From: Paraspadella gotoi
Lineage: Eukaryota > Chaetognatha
Direction: 5' to 3'
NCBI GenBank assembly: GCA_051294375.1
Contig: CM119267.1
Span: forward strand, 3,032,297-3,096,296
DNA: 64,000 nucleotides
Below the pieces are notes generated by a model. The model saw only the letters and a program-made list of their open reading frames with translations. It ran no database searches and was not told the origin of the DNA. Positions 37,460 through 47,500 of the stretch are shown piece after piece. A program made the position numbers and the translations under genes. Position 1 is the first letter of the stretch. Each line of letters opens with the position of its first letter.

Positions 37460-38418
37460 GATAGAGCAGACTTAGATCAGCGTTAATATTACGAGACCGG
37501 AAGTTAGCCAAGAGGAAATTTCAAAATACAAGACAATGGAAACAAAAAAAGAAAAGGAAAAGAAAAAAGGGGAAGAAGGAGACTGAAAAAAGGGCCTTAT
37601 TTTCCCAGAACTCCCCATTTCATCCTAAATTTGAAATTTGGTTAAAGGTTAAGGTTTAGGTAAGGATTAGGTTAGGAATTAAGGTTAGGGTTTTTTTAGT
37701 GATTCAGGATTAGATTAAAGTCAGGAATTAGGGTTCAGAATCATTTTATAACTTTAAGTATATGAATAGGTTAAATATGAATATTAAAATTTAACTCTGA
37801 GATAAACGAACAGAAACGGGGCTCTCTTGGAAAAGAGAGCCGAAAAAAGGTTGGGATGGAGGAGGGACGATGAAAAAGATAATAAGACGCCAAGAGGGAT
37901 CGACTTCTGTCATCGCGTCGAAGAAGATTGGAGGAGACAATGTTTGATTTTCTTCTGTTTGATTCGTTTGAAAGATTTTCGAGATAATCGGTATTATAGG
38001 TAATATAGGTCTGATGAAAGTTGTTTACGGATTTTGTAATAATTTTATAACGTTAGATTGATAGCAAGACAGATTATCTATTAAATTAAATTATTTTTTT
38101 ATCGGTTGTACCAATTTTATAATTTCGATTGATGAGGTTGTTAGGCTTATAATTTTTATGTGCTGGTGAATAGAAATTTAAACTTTTTTCCTTACTTTTT
38201 CTCAATATTTGTTATTCGATGTATCCTCACCCGGACGTTGGAGAAAAGAATTCGGCGAAAGACGTGGACGGCGGCGGATAAAACCCGGATGTAAACGAAG
38301 GAACGTGACCGGAAGTAAAATGCGACGTTGTCCCGTGCCCGAAGTGACCCGGATGAGATTGAACTACGTGGGGCGGCAGAGGGCCGACTCCAGTCATCAC
38401 AGCAGCGACGGCGTCCAT
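20752..38418 (-). CDS. HAND: HAND bHLH transcription factor with long C-terminal extension
   Basis: Class II bHLH nuclear regulator; HAND proteins dimerise with E-proteins and control heart, mesoderm and neural development. Coding exons in order: 38418-38231, 37371-37246, 36017-35755, 33516-33416, 33267-33121, 22181-21939, 21714-20752; all junctions are GT-AG and phases agree, about 676 aa. The start ATG lies in context CTCACGATGG directly after an acceptor, with an in-frame stop in the upstream untranslated exon. Residues 1-192 are Ala/Ser/Pro/His-rich. The bHLH (about 193-244) reads [13 protein letters not shown], then [12 protein letters not shown], then [18 protein letters not shown]. The family tail [14 protein letters not shown] is at 337-350. 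Vertebrate HAND ends there; here a further exon adds 320 residues (poly-Pro, poly-His, poly-Ala, then an acidic Glu/Lys-rich tail). If the last intron is retained, translation stops after five codons and gives a conventional end. The basic region lacks the usual Arg pair just before the Ala-Asn. Confidence 0.88.
23106..23162. repeat. (GAC)n triplet repeat in copy 1
   Basis: About 17 GAC units with one GAA; the counterpart in copy 2 (30066-30125) is broken by many indels. Confidence 0.85.
25262..25329 (+). tRNA. tRNA-Glu (UUC), with small deletions, copy 1
   Basis: Acceptor arms TCCCATG and CATGGGA pair fully. The D region GGTCAGTGGTTAGGATT and the T arm GGGTTCGATTCCCC are typical of tRNA-Glu. 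The anticodon region GGGCGCTTTCCCGCC fits a TTC anticodon in a CGGCG/CGCCG stem with one loop base missing. At 68 nt it is about four bases short of the usual 72. Copy 2 (32303-32368) lacks different bases, so the lesions are more likely read errors than real decay. Confidence 0.7.
27757..29151 (-). pseudogene. Second copy of HAND 3' exons, frameshifted
   Basis: Counterparts of the last two HAND exons: about 29151-28925 (227 against 243 nt) and about 28705-27757. Acceptor and donor neighbourhoods remain (CCTGATCGGG, GCTCACCTCCG), but many indels break the frame; the conserved C-terminal motif region appears frameshifted (reading [16 protein letters not shown]) and the terminal stop is not aligned. 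Between the bHLH exons and the intact last exons, a spliced transcript would have to skip this copy. It is either an assembly artefact or a dead duplicate. Confidence 0.75.
32303..32368 (+). tRNA. tRNA-Glu-like, copy 2 with errors
   Basis: Counterpart of the copy 1 tRNA: TTCCATGTGGTCTAGTG, the anticodon stem halves CGGCG and CGCCG with a shortened loop, and CCCCGCATGGGT. It restores a T in GGTCTAGTG that copy 1 lacks, yet loses other bases. The pair shows that neither copy is error-free. Confidence 0.5.
32748..32880. repeat. (GA)n microsatellite with a 25-N gap inside
   Basis: GA repeat on both sides of the N run 32825-32849, marking the right end of the tandem block. Unique sequence begins at about 32881. 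Confidence 0.9.
33700..33763 (-). repeat. 18-bp minisatellite, inverted arm next to gap
   Basis: Units TAACCCATTGCCTATCCC, about three and a half copies, run into the N gap 33764-33788. This is the reverse complement of the array at 34660-34995. Confidence 0.85.
34330..34445 (+). CDS. Exon-like stretch, opposite strand to HAND
   Basis: Bounded by an acceptor (TTTCCAG|GCGAAG) and a donor (AATCGT|GTGAGT). It reads [30 protein letters not shown] and [10 protein letters not shown] content is far above the AT-rich flanks. It sits inside the interval bounded by the two inverted minisatellite arms. If that interval is flipped, the exon would lie on the HAND strand between the exon ending at 35755 and the bHLH exon at 33516; its 5' phase fits the former, but its donor leaves a phase mismatch with the latter unless the weaker donor AATC|GTGTGA is used. 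It may instead belong to an unrelated gene. Confidence 0.35.
34660..34995 (+). repeat. 18-bp minisatellite array
   Basis: About 18 units of GGGATAGGCAATGGGTTA with point variants (GTTAGGGTTA, GTGTTAGG). It faces the inverted arm at 33700-33763 across about 0.9 kb. Confidence 0.9.
35090..35320 (-). repeat. Dispersed repeat family 1, minus-strand copy
   Basis: Reverse complement of the family landmarks (GGCCTCCATCACTCTTACAA, GCTTTCAATCAAGACTC, AAAGTGGTATAATATTTC). Lies within a HAND intron. Confidence 0.8.
35681..35711. repeat. (GA)n microsatellite
   Basis: About 15 GA units in the HAND intron, 45 bp downstream (on the HAND strand) of the donor at 35755. Confidence 0.85.
36025..36260. repeat. 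Polypurine GA-rich array, unit about 32 bp
   Basis: Repeated GAGGGAGGAAGAGAGAGGAT-type units directly upstream (on the HAND strand) of the exon beginning 36017. On the HAND strand it is a long pyrimidine tract leading to the acceptor CCCTCAG. Confidence 0.75.
36446..36570 (+). repeat. Dispersed repeat family 2, copy
   Basis: Shares CTGGAAATAGAGGGTGCGTC, TATGCAACACAA, AGTTTTCTAATTAGATAT and ACATCATTACTCCTGTGA with 44979-45100. No coding capacity. Confidence 0.6.
37395..37463. repeat. (GA)n microsatellite
   Basis: About 35 GA units, just upstream (on the HAND strand) of the acceptor for the exon 37371-37246. Confidence 0.9.
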
Positions 38419-38519
38419 CTAAATAATTTATTTAATTATTAAATAATTCTCTCCTGAAATGACTAGAGTCTTAACTCTTAACTTAGACTAATCAATTATT
38501 TTCTATTTTTACGACTTAC

Positions 38520-38600
38520 CGTGAGTTTGGGATTTTTGAAGGAAAGTTACTAGCGCGGTAGGTCAAGAGAGTAATCCACTTTTAAATGTAACTTATTAAA
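38520..38600 (-). other. HAND 5' untranslated exon (3' boundary)
   Basis: A strong donor (CTCACG|GTAAGT) at 38520 on the minus strand faces the acceptor TTATTTAG before the start ATG, leaving an intron of 101 bp. Reading upstream from the ATG across the splice gives an in-frame TAA, which fixes the start. The transcription start and the 5' limit of this exon are not visible to me; 38600 is nominal. Confidence 0.55.
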
Positions 38601-40767
38601 ATATCGACGTCTTAAACATTAAACAATCCATGGTTCACGACTTCTGCGCATCGAATCCGGTAGTCGCCCTTCACTCGCTCTTCTCTTCTCTTTTAACTAA
38701 ATTTTCCAGTAAATATTTTCCGAGAGAGTTTTAAAGTTTGAGAGTCGAACTCGAAGCGAAAAGGATTTTCAAGTTCACTTTTTTTATTTCTATTTTTTGC
38801 GAAAGATTTTTCACTTAGAGGGCGTTAGAGTGGCTCCCCAAATCTTTTTTTTTTAAATTATTTCACTAACGATTTTTCTTAGTAGTATCCCAAAGAATTT
38901 TGGTCCATTTCATTTAAGAAATTACACTTTTGTTGAGTTTTATTTCGTGTCGCTTGTGGTACTCGTAATCTTTAAATGAACAAAAAGGACGAATCACTTG
39001 ACAAGAGTCACGGCCATTGACGCTCGCCTCGAAGCTGAAGGCAAATTTGGGAAATGACGAGTCTCGAGAAGTCGACAAACCCCCGCCGCCGAAGACGTCG
39101 ACGACGACGACGACGACGAGGGAGGAAGAGGCGGAGGAGGCCGAAGTCTCACGGACGATTTGACTTCGATCTTTTTTCCTCGAAAGTAAAAATGTTTTTT
39201 CGGGAAGGGGAGGCGGAGGGGAATAATGAAAAGACGGGGAAGGAAGAAGAAGTGCGATTAGGATAGAAGGTGAAAGAAAGTGGAAGTAGCTATAAAAAAA
39301 ATGTAGTTTTAGTTTTTATTACTTTGAGTGGATTTTAATCTTAGAATGTAAAGAATGTTTTAAAGAAAAAACAAAAAAAATATTTTTTTTAAAAATGCGA
39401 ATGCCATTGAGAATGGTTTAATTACTTTTTGTATGGTGATTTTATAATTTTATAATTTTATAATTTTATAAGTGTCAATATTGAAAAACTAACTGGTTCA
39501 TTGTTTAAATCTGATATGTGTTTGTCCTCTATTACTTATTTCTCATTCGTAGCCATCACTCATCACTAATATTAAATGATTAGTTACTGAATATAACTAT
39601 AAGTATAACTATAACTATAAGTAATCCACTTAACGCTTAAACTATTTTGTTTTTAGGGCCTCCGATAGATGTCATCTCAAGTCAGAGGTTAAAGGCAGAA
39701 TTTTTTATAGTTTCGAGATAATATTCTTTTCATTCCAGATATTATTAAAATTCTATTTCTCAGTAAACAAGCTCAAACTGTCAAAGTGTATCGGAATATT
39801 AAGGAAATTACATATTGTTGTGTTGAAAGATATCGCTGAATAATATCTAAGGTTCTATGCATTCTTTGATAATGGTTTGAAAACAAAAATTAAGGCGGTT
39901 TACGTTATGAAAGAAAACTGGAAAGGTATCACATCTCATTCAATATGTTTTCGCCAATAAACTTTTTAAATATATTTTAAATAATAATTAAAATGTGATA
40001 TTTTGATGAAATTCCCGAACGTCTTTTGTTTACTTCTATCGAATTTCGAAAAAAACCACAAAACACCTCCGCCTCGTCCCCCCTTGTCTAGACTTCTTGG
40101 CTAAAAAAAATAATAAAATAAAGTACAGAGCTTATTCATTATTTTGGTAAATAACGGTAAATTATGGTAAATAAGCAGTTTTGAATGAATGTTCATATCT
40201 ATTCTCGCTCTTAATTTCGTGTTTCTTCTGTTTCTTAGAAATATGTAATGTTTTCTCCAACTCTACTGCGCCATTTACATTAATACATAATATTGCCATT
40301 AATTTTGCAATATTGTCAATGGCTGCTTTTCATTAGTGAAAACTGTTGTGGTATTGAGCTATTTCTGCTGACGATTTCAAACGATTTCAAAATGTTCATC
40401 AGCATTAATTTTTTGTGTATATTTTCAGAATCATCCTGACTCATAGTCACGAACTTGTCGTCACCACGATAATGTAGATAAGAAGTAAGAGATTTGATTG
40501 GTAAGATTCAATTGAATCATCTTCACGAAGTCTCGCGACGCTAAAACTCATTCCGCCATTTTCAGACTTTTCCTTGTCGTAATTTATACCGCCATTGGTG
40601 CAGATAAACGATTTTCTAATTAAATTCCAGCTTTCTTAGAAAGAACTTTCTTTGAATCAAAACTCAAAGTATAAAAAAAAAAGGTTATAATCAAGAGAAA
40701 TTAAGAGACTTTCATTATTTTCTTCCACGACCAAGTACTGTACATTTGATCAAAAGCCTCGAATCTT

Positions 40768-40776
40768 TATAAAAGG
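40768..40776 (+). promoter_or_regulatory. TATA box of the p62-like gene
   Basis: TATAAAAGG lies 84 bp before the start codon, leaving room for a leader of about 50 nt. The 2.2 kb between the HAND leader and this box is AT-rich and holds only a short (TTTATAA)n stretch near 39440; I support no gene there. Confidence 0.6.
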
Positions 40777-40851
40777 ATATAATGGAGTCAATCGCATCGA
40801 GTTTTCCGGTTCGTCCAAAGTTACTCCAGCACCACTTCTTCAAAAACAACA

Positions 40852-43410
40852 ATGCGAAGTCAAGCAAAGGACAAAATTAGTCAAAGTCAAAGGAAGATCT
40901 TCAATTCAGCGCCTCGACCTCCCATCATCGCCCTGCCTTATTCCAAAGAGTCAAAGAGTTCCAAGACCAAACGAGAGAGTGCCTCCTCCTCTTCCTCCGA
41001 TGCCCGCCCGCGCTTCCCGACCATCCTCCTTCGATTTCAGACGCAGTCGTCCGACAAGTTTGGAAAGATTTGGGCTTCTGGACCCAGGTGGTGCCACGTC
41101 CGATCCTACATCAAAACGCTGGCGAGGGATTTCTACCGCATCACTGACCTTCAGGACGAAGACATCCTCGATCGCTACGAGCTTTACTACAAGGACAACG
41201 AGAACGACCGCGTCCGCATCGACACCGAGGAAGAGTTTGAGCTGGCCAAGAAGGAGATGCTGCCCAAGATGGAGACGCTGGAGATCATTATTAGGCCCAA
41301 GAAGAAAAAGGGGGTGGATCCCAAGCCCGAGAAGGCGGAACGCAAGAGTAAGAAAGAAGCTAGAAATTCTGGCGAAGATAAAAAAGAGTCTGAGGTGAAA
41401 GAAAAACCCGCAGCTGATTCCGAAGTCACAACCGTGGTCATTAATCCTTTGGTCGACAAGAACGACAAGCGAGGCAAGAGTAAATCACCCGCGACGTCAT
41501 TTTTGATTCGCAAAGATTATCCACCAAAGTTGAACGATAACAATCCCGGGGGCACGTTCTCGGAAATTAATCCCACAAGGAGGTCCACCTCAGAAAAAGC
41601 CCCCAAGTGGATGGCCAAAGCGATGAAGGAGATGAGAGAGGCTCTAAAGGAGGATATCAAATCAGAGCATTCGGCCTTGCTCGAGACTCTCTCCTCGCGC
41701 GAGAGCCTTGCTTCCAAATGTGGTTCAGTTTCGGCCAGACCGAACCCCAATGCGCCAGAGTCCTCGTTGCCTCTTCATCCGGGCGTCGTTTGCCATCTCT
41801 GCGAGGAACCCATCAGAGGAATTCGCTTCAAATGCGTCAACTGCTCGGATTTCGATCTTTGTCAGAGTTGCGAGAGCTTGGACATGGGCGCGACCGCCAT
41901 CGGGGATCACGACAACGACACTCATATCTTCTTGAAGATACGTCGTCCTTTGCCCGAGTGGGAAATCGAGAAGCCAATGCTGCCAAATTTATTTGAGAAA
42001 ACCGCCATGGCGGAGTCGGTCAATGCGGTCTGGGTGGAATCGACGGAGGAAAGTAAGAAAGACGAAGCAAAGATCGAGAATTTTTTCGAGAGAATGAAAT
42101 CGAAGCCGATGTTTGAAACGGCCCGTTGTTCGGATTCCGCCTCCGATGCTGACGACTTCGAGATGATCCCTCTTCCCGAATGCTTTGACGTCGCTGGAGA
42201 TGGTTCCACTCCGCTCTGGTCTATTGGGTCCGAATCGGAAGACCCCAAAGATCTTGGAGAGGCGCCTAGACCTCTCGAGGATGACCAATGTCTCGCGGGC
42301 TCCTTAGATAGTCTGTCGCTGGCCTCGTGCGGATCCGAGAGCGACTACGAGAATGCGTGCGGTGATCGCGAACCAGAGAATCGTCCAACCGAAAGGGATG
42401 AGAGTGATCGAGCTCGAACCGAGGACAACGACACCGGTGAAGTCGAGGATCGAGAGGAGGACAAGTTTGAGGACACGTTCGACGACACGGTCGCTAAAAC
42501 AGCGGGCCTTTCGCCCTCTTCAGAGGTAGAGCAACCGCAACAGCCCAGCGTCGAAACGCCGCTTTATCGCGATCGGGAAACTGGACAGGAAACGGAACCC
42601 GCTGAAATTGAGTTGGAGACAGAGAAACCTAGCGCAGGTTCAAATATTCTGAACACCAAGACAGAATTTCAGGCAGAACCAAATGATACAGAAACGGATC
42701 GTACTGGTGACGATGCAGTCCAATCAGGGACTGGAGTGAAGGTTGTCGATGGTTCATCCACGACCGATTCCGGTGCAAAAGTCAATACTACTTCGGAAGA
42801 CGAAAGCAGCGAATCCAATCAAGCCCAAGCGGGCCAAGATGGCGCATGCTCTGCTCAAGTTCCGCTTTTACCAACCATGGATTCCCTAGTAAACATCGCT
42901 TCCGACGCCGCCCATAGAGCCTATGACCTCACCCGAGGTCGATGGCCCGGGGGATTTTGGAATCATTTCCCCGCTCTCGATAACGACACCTACCTATTAG
43001 TACCAACGGTCGAACGGGCCCCGGCCCAACTTATTCACGCTGCGCCCCCACCGATGCACCCGCCGGTTCCACCCATGCATCCACCCCATCCACCTCCGCC
43101 TCCCCCGCATTTTCTTCCTCCGCCTCCTCCGCCTCCTCTGCTCCCTGGTCCGTCCTTTCCTCCCTTCTTCCAGTTTCCTGGATGTTCCGAACCGGTTATG
43201 GCTGTGGCTCCGGTTTCGGCTCCGGTCGCGGCTCCTCCGGCGCCCACGGTTCGCCAACCCATGTCCCCGATGGAGCAACTGATCGATATGGGATTCGCCG
43301 ACAGATCGCTCAATCGTCGTATTCTGACGGAAAACAACAATGATGTCTCTGCTACCGTAACGCGACTTCTCAATGAGAACAATAACAATTGGTACCATCT
43401 TCGCCATTGA
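40852..43410 (+). CDS. p62/NBR1-like selective autophagy receptor, intronless
   Basis: 852 aa in one uninterrupted frame from an ATG. The family links ubiquitinated cargo to Atg8/LC3 on phagophores and forms cytoplasmic condensates by PB1 polymerisation. A PB1 domain at about 82-150 has the acidic OPCA motif (YYKDNENDRVRIDTEEEF). A ZZ zinc finger at 309-365 has Cys 314/317/328/331/337/340 and His 353/358. A LIR at 436-439 (DFEMI) is preceded by acidic residues and followed by LPECFD, which I recall from the NBR1 LIR. A UBA at about 804-852 starts MEQLIDMGF. The four-tryptophan FW domain of NBR1 is absent, so the layout is that of SQSTM1. About 250-290 may be a coiled coil; about 690-790 holds a His/Pro-rich run. 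All other recognised genes here are spliced, so a lack of introns over 2.5 kb is notable. SQSTM1 and NBR1 cannot be told apart without a tree. Confidence 0.9.
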   Translation: MRSQAKDKISQSQRKIFNSAPRPPIIALPYSKESKSSKTKRESASSSSSDARPRFPTILLRFQTQSSDKFGKIWASGPRWCHVRSYIKTLARDFYRITDLQDEDILDRYELYYKDNENDRVRIDTEEEFELAKKEMLPKMETLEIIIRPKKKKGVDPKPEKAERKSKKEARNSGEDKKESEVKEKPAADSEVTTVVINPLVDKNDKRGKSKSPATSFLIRKDYPPKLNDNNPGGTFSEINPTRRSTSEKAPKWMAKAMKEMREALKEDIKSEHSALLETLSSRESLASKCGSVSARPNPNAPESSLPLHPGVVCHLCEEPIRGIRFKCVNCSDFDLCQSCESLDMGATAIGDHDNDTHIFLKIRRPLPEWEIEKPMLPNLFEKTAMAESVNAVWVESTEESKKDEAKIENFFERMKSKPMFETARCSDSASDADDFEMIPLPECFDVAGDGSTPLWSIGSESEDPKDLGEAPRPLEDDQCLAGSLDSLSLASCGSESDYENACGDREPENRPTERDESDRARTEDNDTGEVEDREEDKFEDTFDDTVAKTAGLSPSSEVEQPQQPSVETPLYRDRETGQETEPAEIELETEKPSAGSNILNTKTEFQAEPNDTETDRTGDDAVQSGTGVKVVDGSSTTDSGAKVNTTSEDESSESNQAQAGQDGACSAQVPLLPTMDSLVNIASDAAHRAYDLTRGRWPGGFWNHFPALDNDTYLLVPTVERAPAQLIHAAPPPMHPPVPPMHPPHPPPPPPHFLPPPPPPPLLPGPSFPPFFQFPGCSEPVMAVAPVSAPVAAPPAPTVRQPMSPMEQLIDMGFADRSLNRRILTENNNDVSATVTRLLNENNNNWYHLRH

Positions 43411-43413
43411 ATC

Positions 43414-43419
43414 AATAAA
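43414..43419 (+). terminator. Poly(A) signal of the p62-like gene
   Basis: AATAAA begins four bases after the stop codon, implying a very short 3' untranslated region. The next 1.1 kb up to 44537 is AT-rich with no gene that I can support. Confidence 0.6.
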
Positions 43420-44536
43420 TATTCGAAAATTGGGGGAAAAAAAGCAAAGTCAGCGTTTAAAATTGAATTTTATGTATTTAAGGAAATTTCTTTGAGTTTA
43501 TTTCATTATGTAATCGATTAAAAGCCTAAGGGGATTCCGGCGTAGTATTCAATATTTTTAAAAATCCGTGAAATTGAATTAACGATGTACATATGACTAT
43601 TGGTCATTTCTTTGTTATATATTTTATGATAAGAACAGATTTCAATGAATCTTGGCCATTGGCCATTCACTAATCAATGACAATTTTGTAAAGACTTTCA
43701 AGAATGATTACGCGTATCGCATGTTTCAACTTCTCAATCAAGATTAATTTTCACACAATTTAATGCAGTAATTGTAAATGTTTGAATTATGAACTTCAAG
43801 TAAGAATAGATTACCAAAATACGACGATGCTCATAAAATGATTTACTATACTTCTCAATTATTAGTGTCAAATTTTAAGGATTTATTTTCTCAAAGTTTG
43901 GCTGCAATTTAAGGCTTTTGTTAACATTTTTTAATAACATGAACATTGAACATGTTTTTTAAAGAAAATACCTATTGCCAAATTCCTCTGCACGATATAA
44001 ACGCACCATCCCGGCTTTTGGCATGAATTACATATCGCCGTTGTAAGTCGAACCCCAGCTATTTATCCTAGTCATTTTTCTTTTATCATGGAACCCTGTT
44101 GGAACCTGTCTGTTAACACCCGAGAAAGGGCCTATTATGATACACTAGCTTAGTTGATAACTTCTAGTAATACTGAAAAAAAATTTTACTTTATGTATGC
44201 TTGTGCTATATCACCCGATAATATCTGCTTTATAAATGTGAACAGGATGTTAATAAAAAAAAGAAACTGACTTTAAATATATTTGTAACACTTCGTACCT
44301 TCCACGATCTTAACAATTGTGATCCATAGCGAAGGTTTGGAAGAGGAGGCCGCGCTTCAGAAAGACGGTGGGTAATACAAATGGTAACACAAGTTTGATT
44401 GATGTATTGATTGTATGATTGATATATTTTAATTTTGGTTTAAATAGCGGTCTCGAGGGCGGGATTCGAAAGTCGCCCATTGCGATTCGGAGGCGTCGCG
44501 GGAAATCAGACGGAAGAATCAGATGATTTCGTCGAG

Positions 44537-47500
44537 ATGGTGACGAAGCAGCAACAGCAGCATCAGGAGCCAGATGGCAATGGTGGTGGAATGGGCGGCG
44601 TAGGGATCGGCGGACAGGGAGGGCCTGGCGTGGGCGGCCCGATTGGCCCTCCCAGAACCCAGTCTCAGGTGCTTCGACAGCCTCTACCATTTTATGTTCA
44701 TTTTCGTTACCAAATTCACATTTTCCTTTCATGTGAAAATTTATAAATATATATTTAAAAATATTCATTAAAATTATTTATTACAAATTTTATATTTTTT
44801 ATCTTATTTTTTATTTTTTATATTTTTTATCTCCTCCTCCTCGATTGTTGCGCGTGAGCTGTTGATCGTTGTTGTTGTTGTCGTTAAGTCGTTGTTATTG
44901 TTATCGTTGATGTTACTATTATCATTTTTTATTAATTTTTGTTTTAAATAATCTAAATCTGAAGACATAATATTATTAATGGGAGAGGGTTGTTAGTTTT
45001 GTCTTTTGGAAATAGTGGGAGCATCTATACAACACAAGGTTATATTACTTCCTGCCCCAGTTTTCTAAATAGATATCACACATCATTTCTGTAAGAAAAT
45101 CACTAATGAGAACCTCAATATCTAATAATAGTAATGATGATAATAATATCTATATTTTTGTCAGTATTCCATTCCTGGCATCCTTCACTTTCTCCAACAC
45201 GAATGGGCGAGATTCGAAATGGAGCGCTCTCAGTGGGACGTGGAACGCGCGGAACTCCAGGCTCGCATCGCGTTCCTGCAGGGAGAACGCAAGGGCCAAG
45301 AAAATCTCAAGCAAGATTTGGTTCGCCGAATCAAAATGTTGGAACACGCTCTCAAGCAAGAGCGTGCCAAGCTGCATAAACTCAAGTACGGCGTCGATTT
45401 GAATCAAGAAGAGCTCAAGCCTCCGGCATTCGACTCTCCCACCGAGGAAAATTTTGACAACAATCACGACCGGAACAACGCCAACTTGTCGTGGCGACAA
45501 GGCCGGAAGCTGCTGCGCCAGTACCTCGAGGAAATCGGCTACACTGACACCATCATCGACGTCCGGTCTCAACGCGTCCGATCCTTCCTCGGCCTCCAGG
45601 GGAGAGACAATGACAATGATATCTCGAACAGCGTCACCGGTGGCGATCTCGTCAATGGTGACGCCAATGGAACGCAACAAGGTGGAAAGAGGGATATGGC
45701 GAGACAGCAAGGCGGACAAGGAAAGGTAGATTTGAAAGGGAAAAAAATGACTACGTTTTTGTAAGTGTATATGAGATTAAGCTGAGAAAAGTTATTTTGT
45801 GGCAGATGGCGCTCGAGAATCAGGAGGAGGCCGTTCTCGCGACATTTGACTTCCTTCCCGGCGACATCGATGACGATGGCGACATGTCCGATGAAGACGA
45901 TGGTTCGGACGCCGATGTTGAGTCCGAAGACTCTTTATTAAGTGAGACGCTTCTTAGATAAATATTAATAAATGGTAAATTAAATGAAAAAGAAAATTAA
46001 AAAAAAAAGTTGAGTGAAAACGGAAGAAAGATGAGTGGAATCTGTAGAAGAGACTAGAAGCGTGAATATCAACTATATCAGTATAATGAAGAGAGGTGGG
46101 ACAAAGTAAGTGGTAACCGAGTGGTAATTTGTCCGACCCACAAAATGTCCCTTTAATTCTCAGGTCGCAATTTAAAAGTGAAAAGAAAAGTCGGAGGAAT
46201 GATGGAAAACGAAGCGCCCATGGAAGAGGATTTGGGTAAGGATTTTATTGTTTTGAGGACAAGCAAACTGTTGGATGCAATTCTAGAGTTCTTTGATAGT
46301 TTGCATAAACGTTCCCTTTTTCACTTGTCTTCATCTTCATCTTCATCTTCATCTTAATCTTCATCTTCAAGTAATTCTTTTCATCTTCCAGAAGAAGAAT
46401 CAGCTTTGGCAGAGTTCGATTTCCTCACCTCGGAAACGGGAAGCGGCGAGGGTCACAGCGATCGCCCCGATGAGACTGGGTGGTCGCCTACCAATTTGGG
46501 CGGCGTGCTGCATCCTTACCCGGGAATTAGGCAAAACTACCCTCAGGTTTCTTTCCCTAATTTTGGGAATTGTAGAAATCGCTCGTTTTGTCAAAATATT
46601 TTCTATAATGTTTTTTTTTTCACATTTTTATTTTTAGCCGAATGTCGATTTTGAAATAAATTACTAAGGAGGTTAGAACGGAAGCCTTCTCTTGAGTTTA
46701 ATTGACAATTTCAATGCAAACGTTACATTAGTTTATTTTGTGCATTATTTTTTAGTAGATCTTGTCGATGTCTTTTCTTTTTAACAGACTCATGTCGCTA
46801 CCAACGAACAAGAAACGGGTCTGGATATTGGAGAGTTGTCCGAGGTAAAGTATTCAGTAAACCTTTGAATCGAATTAATCATGAGCATCAACTGCATTGA
46901 AACATTTTTGTCCAGATCACGATACAAAACGAACCCTCGGCGACGAACGCCTCTGGATCTCCCGGCGCCCCCTTCCGGAAAACTTGGTCTCCGAAATACA
47001 CTTTGCGAAGTCACTTTGACTCGGTCCGCGCTCTTTGCTTTCATCCTATAGAACCTGTTCTCATAACCGGTAAGGATCTTTTTTAAAAATAATATTTCAT
47101 CAAGTTGTTCCATCAAAAAATAAAATGTATCCTTTCTCGCCTAATTTTTCAGCCAGTGAAGATCACACATTAAAGCTCTGGAATCTTCAAAAGACCGTTC
47201 CGGCAAAAAAATCCGCGGCTCTGGATGTAGAGCCAATTTACACTTTCCGCGCGCATTCGGGGCCGGTTCTCGCTCTGGCCATTCATCCTAGCGGCAGTCA
47301 CGCTTACAGGTTTGCAATCGTACGATATGTCAGCGAACGCCATACCACCTCCCCTCCCCCCGCCAGTGCTAATCTGTTCTTTGCACCTTAATCCCAGTGG
47401 AGGTTTTGACACCACAATACGCGTTTGGAATATTCCATCTTCGAACATGGACCCATATGATGCATTTGATCCTTCGGTAAGCCCATCGGTATTTCCGGTT

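Noticed and set aside
38209-38442. Plus-strand frame opposite HAND exon 1
   Set aside because: Antisense shadow; the minus frame has start context, splice sites and phase continuity.
39054-39266. 70-codon ATG frame with an Arg12 run
   Set aside because: The Arg run comes from a (CGA)n tract and the rest is low complexity; no splice or family support.
41187-43407. Minus-strand frames within the p62-like gene
   Set aside because: Shadows of a continuous 852-codon gene with recognisable domains.
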